Shown here: positions 12,201 to 18,775 of the stretch, piece after piece
Layout: every line of letters starts with the position of its first letter
Numbering within the stretch: position 1 is the first letter of the stretch
NCBI GenBank assembly: GCA_963576475.1
Contig: OY754979.1
Span: forward strand, 29,715,578 to 29,779,577
Direction: 5' to 3'
Source: Molanna angustata
Taxonomy: Eukaryota > Arthropoda > Insecta > Trichoptera > Molannidae
DNA length: 64,000 nt
Translations under genes and position numbers: made by a program
The notes under the pieces: model-generated
What the model was told of the DNA's origin: nothing
The model's database searches: none
What the model saw: the letters and a program-made list of their open reading frames with translations, nothing else

Positions 12201-15200
12201 TATTTATCTTTATTTCTTGCATTTATTAACTTATGTTTATTTGTTATATTGTAGAGTTTACCAAATGCTGAACAGTTGCGTGATGACGGTTCGGCTCTAG
12301 TCTGCACATTCTGTTATCATTCCTTGTTAAACCAATGGAGAAGGTCAGTTCTGATTATCATTATTTTATTTATTTTTACTTATCCATAAATATCCAGTTA
12401 CTTTTATGGCATTACAGTATCGATTTCAGCCCTTAATTCAGTTTACTGCTTGAAACATAAATGAATCATAAGTTTACAACTGTAACAAAGAAAATTATTA
12501 CATTGATTATAAAAGTACCCTCGAAAGTGCAATACTTAAATTATTGATTTTTTTAAACGAAAATCAGCTATTTCAACCTGTTTTTCAATAAAGTTTTTAT
12601 TGTTAAATCGTTTTTAAAAGCAAATTGGTGACATGGCAGTTAGTTTGCTAGAATAATCATATCCCGCCTCAATCTATTTCATATGCATACAGTTAAATCA
12701 ATACTTATTAATAAAATGAACAGATTAAATAGAACATAGTATTTTTTCACAGAATTGAGATATTCCGATTGAAAGTCTTCGCAGAGATTCGTCTTGTCAA
12801 ATTTTATTGTTTATTTATTAAACTTCATCCACAATAATGTGCACAATGGTGGGTTTATTGCCACAAGGCAATTTCTTCCAACCAACCAAAGCAACATGAG
12901 GCCAGTGATAGTATAGTGGTAGGTACATTAAATTTATAACAAACGGAAAGAAAGACGTAACATTATGTCAGAGTAAATTGACAGCAACAAAGGAAGGAAG
13001 GAAATAGAGTTTGAGGGAGGGGAGGGAGGATGGATATGGGGTGGCAGTTAAGAATTATTAGACAGGTAAAACAGCTTTAGTTTCTTTTTAAAAAGTTGAA
13101 TCGATTGAGACGTCGTTGTTTCATTCAGACCTTGATAATGCTTGGTCGTAATTAATTGAATCTGTGAAAAAATAGTGTGTTCTTTTTTATTTGTTAATTT
13201 TAAAATGGATTTCGAATTTTTTAATAGAAAACTTCACAATTTGTTCAATTTTTATTGTTTGGACACATTATTTCTTTTCTTCATTCATTTTATTTTTTGC
13301 TACATTATACCATACCTATTTAGGTATTTTATATGTTTACCATAATATTTGTTTAAATATGTTTAATTTTATTAATTTGTTTAAAGGTACGAGGCTGCTG
13401 TAGGATATGCAATGGTTCCACCTGATGAACGAACGTACAACACACACGACTACTGCTGTCACTTGTGTGGTGTCACCACATATAGAAAGAGAGTTAGAGC
13501 ATTACCAATTAAAGTGAGTATATATTCCCAGTATCTAGATGTATCTGTTGTGGTATTTGTGAGAATCACTCAACGGAAATAATATCTAGAGTGGGGTTAA
13601 TGGAATGTAGAAAAGACAACTTATTTCCAGATCAATAATGTAAAACATGTATCGGCAACTTTAGGTTGTAAAAGGGCCAAATATTTTACGTAGGGATTAG
13701 TGCTGGTTAATGCAATTCACCTACAGTCTTTGTGTACAAATATTTTAGTCATAAAAATAAAAACGCTTATGAACAAATAACAAATGAACAAATAATTAGC
13801 TTATTTTATATTTATCCAATATTTATTGTAGTTAATAAAATCAATGAGATTTTTGTAGTTACATTTGACTCGCAAGTTTTTTTATATTAGCTTGCATTTT
13901 TGAAGTAGAGACACGCAGTATTGCGTCTTAATTTCAATCTGATAGCTGAGAACAGTGTTTGTTTTTCAACAATCTCCATTCGCTTCCGTTCTTGCTCTTT
14001 TATTCCGCTGTGTGTGTTGTGTATGATATCGTCCGTCACATGCTTTACAGTGAGAATCTTGTGGGCCACACCGAGATGCCTCGGGGGCCGCTGGTTGCCA
14101 ACTTATGGTGTAAAATACGGAGGGAAATCTTTCGCTCAACTAACTAGAGAGAGAATTTGTATATTGTATATTGAAGACCTCAATCCAACCGTGTGGAATT
14201 AAGGTAATGGTGCAGGATTGGATTCCCTATTCCTTAATCTTGGGGATAATAATTAGAATAAATTTAGGTACTCCTAAGCGTTAATTTTTCTTCAGGTACA
14301 TAAGAGATGAAAGTTTCTTTATTGTTGGAATCCAATTTCCATCACCTTTACAGGTTCCTAAGAAAAAACTGTCATTCTTGTATGGTAGGATTATATTAGA
14401 GACATATTTAGTGCACAAAGGTGAGTTTATTGCCATAAGGCAACCCGATCATCCCCCCTAGACAATTTGTCATTTTGCTCAAGAAAAGAAACAAGAAAAG
14501 ATAACTCAATGTATGGAAGTGACAGTTGCCAGTATAAGTGACAACTGTCATTTACATACATTGAGTTATCTTTTCTTGAGCTAAATGACATGTTGTCTAG
14601 GAGGGCTGAGCAACATGAAGTCTCAAAAGTTAATTTATGTTTTATCTTTTCATTCCAGGAATTTCCATTTCTCATACATAGGCGGAATGAAAGTTCTCTC
14701 CTTTTAGAAAATGGTGATTTTGCTGTAGTCTGTTTAGATTGTTACGAAAGTTTAAGGTAAGACTAAATTTTGTGTACCTATACATTTAGCATTTCGTTAT
14801 TCCCACATTTTTTTTTTGTTATGGATACAAGATTTTGCTGTGAATTTTTTTATAATTATTGTAATATTTAAATAAATGAGGGAACATAAAAGAGAATAAT
14901 AAATTTATTTATATAAACTCGAGAATATCATTCAAACTGGCTGCGTCTTCTTCCGTCTCACTCGCACACATTCAAATCAGTCCAGTGTGACGGAGACATT
15001 GAGATTATTTATGTGTCTTTCTATATGGAAATCATTGTATCTGGTTTGCTTCATTTTCTGTCACTTCCAGTTATGGTTATTAATTCAAATTATTTTGTGT
15101 ACAATCAAAGTGAAATTTATTTGTAAATATAATGTGTGTAGGATGCAAGCGCAGGAGTATGAGAGATGGGGTGTACCAGTGGAGAAGAGGGAATACAACT

Positions 15201-16726
15201 GGATAGTACAGCCGCCTCCACCAGAAGATAGTCCAGAGGCTGCCGTAGCCAGATTACCTTCTGGGGAGAGGACAGACAAATTAGTAAGTTTCATATCTCT
15301 TTAATTTTCTTAACCTTTGCTGCTGTCACTGTTGTTATTATTATCAATCGAAGAAGATGGACAAATTGTAGCCAATCAGGAGAATTTATACCATCACGGC
15401 ATATCCCACAGTGTGGGATAACCAGCGAAAGGTGTGCCGGTGTGCATTACCTTATAATACTTTTTAATGTCATTCGTGAACGAAATTTGAAAAAAGACTG
15501 ACGTGTCGTTTTTGATATCAGATCTTCGATTACCTACACACCAGTTTCACTTCACCCAAAAAGACAGAATATTCAATAGAATGTGTGGTGAACCTCATTG
15601 ATATCAGATCTTCGATTACCTACACACCAGTTTCACTTCACCCAAAAAGACAGAATATTCAATAGAATGTGTGGTGAACCTCATTGATATCAGATCTTCG
15701 ATTACCTACACACCAGTTTCACTTCACCCAAAAAGACAGAATATTCAATAGAATGTGTGGTGAACCTCATTGATATCAGATCTTCGATTACCTACACACC
15801 AGTTTCACTTCACCCAAAAAGACAGAATATTCAATAGAATGTGTGGTGAACCTCATTGATATCAGATCTTCGATTACCTACACACCAGTTTCACTTCACC
15901 CAAAAAGACAGAATATTCAATAGAATGTGATGGTGAACCTCATTACTGAACTATGTGAGTTGTTATTGTTGTCTGTTGTATTCTTGATTACCCGAATATC
16001 ATTATATTTCAATTTGGAATATATGTATATTTTTAAATAGGTAAAATATTAACCACCTCCTCATGCTTTTGAGCAAGCAGTGTTTGTGGGCGGCTCTTGT
16101 GTCCTATCGCACCAACCTGAGCAATGCTTGCGTATTTGGACATGTTTGCATTTCATAAGATAAACAAACTTTCTATGCTTACCAGTTGCTACTCATAGAG
16201 GTTTTCCAAAATCATTTCTTCTGTTTTAACTGATTGAAAAACATAACAAAAATATTTCATAACTGTTATATTTGAAAAATCAGTGATAAGTAAGTTTTTA
16301 TTTCTATATTTATAAAAAACCTGTATAATGAAGTAAGTGGTTTATGTGTGATTATAAGAACCATGAAGATCTGTTAACTCTAAACAGTACAAGTATGAAT
16401 AGGACAGATCTTCATATCTGTATGAAAGGCAGACCCACCAAGTTTCATCAAAACTTGAATCGGTGGGTGTCGAAATGGATTTAACAACCTTAATATGAGA
16501 TATTTTCAATTTAGTTTAAAAAAATCTCATATAATGTTGTGTATCAATAGTAACAAGTAGAAAGGTATTAATTATGTTGTACATGTTTACCAGGTGCCGC
16601 AGTCATTATCAGCAACACGACCAAATAGAAAGAACAATTCACCAAAACATGGCACCACCATAGACCGAAGTAAACCTACCACCAAAATGACATCATCCCT
16701 CGTCACTTCGGAGAAGCACGATCAAG
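3089..16726 (+). CDS. Multi-CxxC repeat protein, 12 exons, open at both ends
   Basis: Function not recognised. Twelve exons join with consistent GT-AG sites and phases into 556 codons: 3089-3244, 3574-3736, 5904-6039, 8448-8582, 9363-9626, 9954-10060, 11797-11915, 12255-12343, 13387-13513, 14659-14756, 15142-15283, 16594-16726. Numbering from the ATG at 3089, CxxC pairs lie at 61/64+112/115, 198/201+260/263, 327/330+377/380 and 414/417+457/460, giving four modules that could each bind one zinc ion. Between the pairs sits an 'FPFL'-like strip; after each second pair comes 'QW' or 'L.xQ' and then 'VPxxERxYN'. Linkers are Pro-, Gly- and Ser-rich. No signal peptide, membrane segment or enzymatic motif is seen. 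Repeated zinc modules and low-complexity linkers suggest a nuclear or scaffold protein, which is inference. The ATG at 3089 directly follows a splice acceptor and may be internal. The last exon ends in phase 1, so more exons must follow. Confidence 0.8.
3256..3345. repeat. Dispersed repeat fragment (family also at 53.8 and 56.3 kb)
   Basis: TGCTCTCCTATTATT followed by a diverged version of CTTATATTAC..CAAAATCTCAT recurs at about 53,848-53,925, and a reverse relative lies at about 56,280-56,370. It is a piece of an interspersed element lying just inside intron 1. Confidence 0.55.
3574..3736 (+). CDS. Exon 2 of the multi-CxxC gene (module 1, first CxxC)
   Basis: The acceptor is TTCTTATTCTAG and the donor CAAG|GTACAT; it ends in phase 1. 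It encodes CYVCG and, 34 residues later, HFPFL, the strip seen in the other modules. An extra CC pair sits between them. Confidence 0.85.
3773..3813. repeat. Perfect 19-bp-arm palindrome in intron 2
   Basis: Arms 3773-3791 and 3795-3813 are exact complements around a 3-base loop (GTT). It sits 37 bp after the exon 2 donor, where an RNA hairpin could form close to the 5' splice site. No mobile-element features are visible. Confidence 0.75.
3903..5110. repeat. 58/62-bp minisatellite, about 20 copies
   Basis: The unit contains ACATATCTACTTATCGCC, ATTCTCCACTATGAATG and GGTGAACGACTGACAAAA. Three unit types differ by ATGAATGAACGG (58 bp), ATGAATGAACGCACGG (62 bp) and ATGAATGCACGCACGG (62 bp). The order is roughly A A B C C A A C A A A B C C C C A C C A, so an A-B-C-C block recurs. 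A CGTC/CGCC difference marks sub-lineages. It lies inside intron 2 and is non-coding. Confidence 0.95.
5345..5751. mobile_element. Non-autonomous hAT-type element with 8-bp target duplication
   Basis: The termini are CAGAGGTTATCAAACTT on the left and AGTTTGAGAAAGACTG-like sequence on the right, matching the usual hAT end CAG..TTCTCAAA. They are flanked by CTTTATTT (5337-5344) and CTCTATTT (5752-5759), an 8-bp duplication with one mismatch, as expected for hAT. The sub-ends are rich in GCCCCC tracts (5,373-5,410 and 5,641-5,735). It is about 407 bp with no transposase. Confidence 0.8.
5904..6039 (+). CDS. Exon 3 of the multi-CxxC gene (module 1, second CxxC)
   Basis: The acceptor is AAATTGTGCAG and the donor ATAAG|GTACAG, leaving phase 2 inside an Arg codon. 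It encodes QICSSCNK, completing module 1, then a Pro/Ser/Thr linker. Confidence 0.85.
6133..6210. repeat. Diverged copy of the 7.9-8.1 kb tandem unit
   Basis: The string TTTTATAGTTTTGTACATATTCTTCATCTATAAATACTATTGACATTGACAGCTGGATCTTG (described in parts: 6,148-6,208) resembles the units at 7,923-8,090. The LINE at 6,243-7,095 lies between this copy and the other two. Confidence 0.5.
6243..7095 (-). mobile_element. RTE-like non-LTR retrotransposon fragment (reverse transcriptase)
   Basis: Read on the minus strand it encodes pieces of a reverse transcriptase: a segment like '[18 protein letters not shown]', then '[11 protein letters not shown]' with the catalytic FADD core (about 6,490), then 'KTKI' at the end of the palm. 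The order and spacing fit the RTE clade. The frame is broken and interrupted by a palindromic insertion at about 6,596-6,821. It is a dead 5'- and 3'-truncated copy within intron 3. Confidence 0.8.
6596..6828. mobile_element. Palindromic element inserted in the LINE reverse transcriptase
   Basis: Arms of about 75 bases (from ATTATGTCTATTTTTAAAAG at 6,638 to its complement ending near 6,818) fold around a short loop at about 6,725-6,735. Inside are AATAGGCCTAT and GTTAGGGC with their complements. GGTGATA occurs at both borders (6,589-6,595 and 6,822-6,828), consistent with a 7-bp target duplication. Removing it restores the LINE reading 'GDTISP'. Confidence 0.75.
7096..7915. other. AT-rich intron 3 sequence, no gene seen
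   Basis: The stretch holds no splice-bounded coding sequence. The phrase CGTGTGTCTGTGTGTCCGTC near 7,220, followed by T- and A-rich sequence, resembles degraded large-element DNA, but I cannot assign a family. Confidence 0.4.
7916..8094. repeat. Two tandem units of about 90-97 bp
   Basis: CGACAGTTGGATCTCATGTG and TTACATGCAACTAGT appear twice, at about 7,974-8,011 and 8,058-8,093, each preceded by TTCTTCAACTATACATACTATC. A third diverged copy is at 6,133-6,210. Confidence 0.8.
8448..8582 (+). CDS. Exon 4 of the multi-CxxC gene (Gly/Pro linker)
   Basis: The acceptor is TTTTTAG and the donor TACAG|GTATGT; both ends are phase 2. It encodes a charged and Gly/Pro-rich linker ([27 protein letters not shown]) leading to HYR, the residues before module 2. 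Confidence 0.8.
9363..9626 (+). CDS. Exon 5 of the multi-CxxC gene (module 2)
   Basis: It starts after TTGTATTTCAG and ends at ATAGGAG|GTAAAA in phase 2. It carries a complete module: CHICAG, HFPCL, a Gly/Ala-rich insert (about residues 230-255), ACSRC, then QQW and RVPLEHRR. Unlike modules 1, 3 and 4, both CxxC pairs are in one exon. The GC-rich Gly/Ala insert comes from a GGTGCTGGTGCTGGTGC repeat. Confidence 0.9.
9632..9812 (-). mobile_element. tRNA-derived SINE (family 2), antisense, next to a donor site
   Basis: On the minus strand it reads CAGTCGGTTAGATATCTGAC, CTCCAGAATGTGCC and a TAAATAAAATAAAAT-like tail, the same order as the copy at 18,185-18,420. Its tail lies only about 5 bases past the exon 5 donor, so the intron begins almost directly with the SINE. 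Confidence 0.75.
9954..10060 (+). CDS. Exon 6 of the multi-CxxC gene (Ser/Pro/Thr linker)
   Basis: The acceptor is TTTGTTTCAG and the donor TTCTG|GTGAGT, ending in phase 1. It opens with YNIPSP, finishing the 'VPLEHRRYN' module tail, then a Ser/Thr/Pro linker. Confidence 0.8.
10061..11796. other. Intron 6, no gene; simple repeats and three diverged repeat units
   Basis: It holds a CA/GT-rich microsatellite area at 10,325-10,410. Three diverged units of roughly 107 bp lie between about 11,024 and 11,330 and share CAATCAAATTTCAAACCACTT and TGCAGAAATTTT. No coding sequence is supported. Confidence 0.55.
11797..11915 (+). CDS. Exon 7 of the multi-CxxC gene (module 3, first CxxC)
   Basis: The acceptor is TTTGTTTCAG and the donor CATCAG|GTAAGT-like, phase 0. 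It encodes IYCYLCG and, 21 residues later, YFPNLL, corresponding to exon 9 in module 4. Confidence 0.9.
12255..12343 (+). CDS. Exon 8 of the multi-CxxC gene (module 3, second CxxC)
   Basis: The acceptor is TATATTGTAG and the donor GAGAAG|GTCAGT, phase 2 within Arg. It encodes [16 protein letters not shown]. Phase and position of both borders match exon 10. Confidence 0.9.
12840..13160 (-). mobile_element. LINE 3'-end fragment (tail family shared with SINE 1)
   Basis: TGGGTTTATTGCC and GGCAATTTCTTCCAACCAAC at 12,848-12,882 are the complement of the LINE/SINE tail. The following GAAAGAAAGACGTAACATTA and GTTGAATCGATTGAGACGTC match the copy at 45,905-46,255. It is oriented on the minus strand and non-coding. 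Confidence 0.75.
13387..13513 (+). CDS. Exon 9 of the multi-CxxC gene (module 3 tail and module 4 first CxxC)
   Basis: The acceptor is TTGTTTAAAG and the donor ATTAAA|GTGAGT, phase 0. It encodes the tail [10 protein letters not shown] of module 3 and YCCHLCG of module 4. Confidence 0.9.
13514..14400. other. Intron 9, no gene seen
   Basis: No spliceable coding segment is visible. GC content is higher near 14,040-14,110, with no recognisable protein. It lies just before a LINE tail and palindromic MITE. Confidence 0.4.
14415..14452 (-). mobile_element. LINE/SINE tail fragment, interrupted
   Basis: GTGAGTTTATTGCCATAAGG is the complement of the shared retroposon tail. It stops where the palindromic MITE at 14,454 begins, and GAGCAACATGAAG resumes after it at 14,608, so the MITE probably inserted into this tail. 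Confidence 0.6.
14454..14605. mobile_element. Foldback MITE (hairpin family 2)
   Basis: The left arm from CCCCCCTAGACAATTTGTCA pairs with the right arm ending TGTTGTCTAGGAGGG. Both arms contain AAGATAACTCAATGTATG or its complement and GTGACAGTTG or its complement. The arms span about 70 bases with a small 12-base insertion in the left arm. It ends 53 bp before exon 10. Confidence 0.8.
14659..14756 (+). CDS. Exon 10 of the multi-CxxC gene (module 4, second CxxC)
   Basis: The acceptor is TTCATTCCAG and the donor TTAAG|GTAAGA, phase 2 within Arg. It encodes EFPFLIHRR and [11 protein letters not shown]. Same phases as exon 8. Confidence 0.9.
14935..15010. repeat. Dispersed repeat fragment related to 31.0 kb
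   Basis: CGTCTCACTCGCACACATT and AGTGTGACGGAGAC resemble CGTCTCTCTCGCACACATT and GCGCGACAGAGAC at 31,011-31,055. The two halves are partly complementary, suggesting a small hairpin element. Confidence 0.45.
15142..15283 (+). CDS. Exon 11 of the multi-CxxC gene (module 4 tail)
   Basis: The acceptor is AATGTGTGTAG and the donor AAATTA|GTAAGT, phase 0. It encodes [15 protein letters not shown], the last module tail, then [16 protein letters not shown]. Confidence 0.85.
15383..15463 (-). repeat. Dispersed 130-bp repeat, partial antisense copy
   Basis: CACGGCATATCCCACAGTGT, GGGATAACCAGCGAAAGGTG and GCATTACCTTATAA are the complement of the unit at 27,466-27,597. Other copies are at 27,838-27,902 and 50,378-50,482. 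Confidence 0.7.
15514..15944. repeat. 86-bp tandem repeat, five near-identical copies
   Basis: GATATCAGATCTTCGATTAC starts at 15,514, 15,600, 15,686, 15,772 and 15,858, an exact period of 86. The first four units are identical to one another; the last has one extra A (TGTGATGGTG). It lies in intron 11. Confidence 0.97.
16594..16726 (+). CDS. Exon 12 of the multi-CxxC gene (last one found)
   Basis: The acceptor is GTTTACCAG and the donor ATCAAG|GTAGGA, ending in phase 1. It encodes a basic Ser/Thr-rich stretch ([17 protein letters not shown]). No stop codon occurs, so the gene continues. No later exon with phase-1 entry is convincing up to 64 kb. Confidence 0.75.
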
Positions 16727-17132
16727 GTAGGAATTTTTTTACTATTATTTAATTACATCTATCTGTTCAAACAAAAACAAACAAAAATCTTTTTCGTATT
16801 GTTTGTGGAAAATTGTTTTGTGATAATTAATTATTGTGAAAAAATTGCTATTATTTACCATCTGTTATTTGCTACATACACTACATCTTCATCTCGTCTG
16901 TATATGGTAATTATAATAGGCCTCTTTGCAGAACATCATAGCGTCAATAAGTTATGTAACATGAAGAATAGCTTGTGTTATAAACATATTTGAGCATTTG
17001 TAAGGAATACATAATTAAACCTACTGCTGTGGAGAAGATATATTATACATTATGGGCATTATAAATATGTTTTACCGGTTTTTATTATATTCATCATGAT
17101 CTTCCACTCTATTCACAAATTCATATTACGCT

Positions 17133-17326
17133 TAGGCTGTGTTTCTGGAACAAAGATTAAAGTAAAAGTATAGTTAAAATACTTTGATTTCAATAAATTG
17201 TTCAAAAATTTTGTTTGTTTCGTTGAAATCTCAAGCCATCAAAAGACGAAATTTTGAATTTTTTAATGAAATCAAAGTATTTCAATTATACTATTACTGA
17301 TACTTTTGTTGAAACAACCCAGCCTA
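17133..17326. mobile_element. MITE with about 80-bp inverted repeats
   Basis: TAGGCTGTGTTTC at 17,133 and its diverged complement GAAACAACCCAGCCTA at 17,311-17,326 are the ends. AATACTTTGATTTCA and its complement form an inner part of each arm. It is non-coding and short. Confidence 0.7.
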
Positions 17327-17416
17327 GTGATTACCTGTTTGTTTATTTAACTTCTCAACAGACTTTTTAAAGCAAATAAGTATAGCTTTGTTTTTTTTTT
17401 ATAAATGATACATAAA

Positions 17417-18060
17417 CAGTCTTACTAATAAACTTGTTGTAAAATTTACACGACCTTTTAACACCCGTGTAGGCAAAAACATTAGCAATAAACGCTATGT
17501 AGCAGATCAGTTGGTCAACGACTGTGTATTTCTCATACAAATTTTACACATTGCTTGCCAGCCTGTTCTGGGTAGTCATGCATCAAAAATTGAAATTGAT
17601 TTTGATATGCGTGTTTATATTGTTATATCTTGGAATAATATGACGAAACCTCTTAATAAATTATTATATTCTCTATAATTGTGCATTTTAGGAGCGTAAA
17701 GTTGACAAAAAATCAGCTCTTTTATAATATCTACAATGGTGCTCGCTTTGATATTCGTATGATGAAATTATTCGTTATATTTTCCATATTCCTATTTTGA
17801 AAAGTGAAAAACATATGAAAATATTAACTATGACAAACGTCAAAATTATAATGACGGATGGGGGCTGGCGGCTCTGCGCATGCGCGAGTGCGAAATTACA
17901 ACGTTGTCGGATTATTTTTTGTTGTACTCTTGTTGTAGCTAAACAGTCGTTATACAACGTTTATTAGTAAGATTTTCAAATAATCGCTGCGCGGCTTTAC
18001 ACGGTGTGTACCTAAAATACTGGTAAATGGGTGTGCAGTAAATTTTTATTAGTAAGACTG
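17417..18060. mobile_element. Non-autonomous element with perfect 16-bp ends
   Basis: CAGTCTTACTAATAAA at 17,417-17,432 is exactly complemented at 18,045-18,060. A third copy of the end motif (TTTATTAGTAAGA) sits at about 17,959. The interior includes a GC-rich patch with the palindrome TGCGCATGCGCG (17,875-17,886). No target duplication is clear and there is no transposase. Confidence 0.7.
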
Positions 18061-18184
18061 ATTAGCTATAAATTTCAATATATCTTTTAGACACTCACTA
18101 AACCATCTTCACTCATTTTCAAAAAATCTTTTCTCATGATAAATAAATTGTGGGGGATATGAGGTAGCCTATATAATATATACC

Positions 18185-18420
18185 TCGTCGGCCTTCGTGG
18201 CTCAGTTGGTTGGGTATCTGACTGCTGATCCAAAGGTCGCGGGTTCGATCGGGTCCGGTGGACACACAGTTTTTAATTGTGTTTTCAGTCTGGATCTGTG
18301 AGACGATTAATATCGTAAGTCTCCAGAATGTGGCAACTTGTTATTGGGTGTGTGTTAAAGTAATATTTGACATAGTACCTGTTAGTTGCCCGAGAAGCAA
18401 TATTAAATAAATAAATAAAT
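18185..18420 (+). mobile_element. tRNA-derived SINE (family 2), full copy
   Basis: It begins with tRNA-like GGCCTTCGTGGCTCAGTTGG and a B box GGGTTCGATC near 18,240. It then has CTCCAGAATGTGGCAACTTG and TGTTAGTTGCCCGAGAAGCA, and ends in (TAAA)n. The antisense copy is at 9,632-9,812. Confidence 0.8.
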
Positions 18421-18564
18421 AAATACCTCCACCAATCATAATCCGCATCAGACCTCATTCAGTGTTCTTTCAGGATAGTCATATTAATAATCATCATGTA
18501 AGAAGAGGCATCAGTATCATCTGTCCCACTATAGGTACCCATCAGACATAGTCAGACATAGCAA

Positions 18565-18660
18565 CAAACACTTGTTTATTGCCATATGGCAATTTCTTCC
18601 AACTCACATATTTGTTTGAGAAATGAATGTAAATAAATTTCTCCTCTGCTGGGGATGATA
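18565..18660 (-). mobile_element. SINE family 1 fragment, antisense
   Basis: TTTATTGCCATATGGCAATT followed by TTTGTTTGAGAAATGAATGT and TTTCTCCTCTGCTGGGG is the complement of the SINE body and tail. Confidence 0.7.
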
Positions 18661-18775
18661 GTGATGTGTTTAGTAACTAAAGTGAAACTTTATACTTTAT
18701 TCACCTTTGATTTACATATATTAATATCACGTTAAGCTGTATCAGTATATAAATACATATACATATATGTTTCGC

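Noticed and set aside
15514..15944. CRISPR-like array
   Set aside because: The whole 86-bp unit repeats with no variable spacers, and the genome is an insect's.
18185..18260. tRNA gene
   Set aside because: The tRNA-like part is the head of a SINE with an antisense copy at 9.7 kb; stems do not pair properly.
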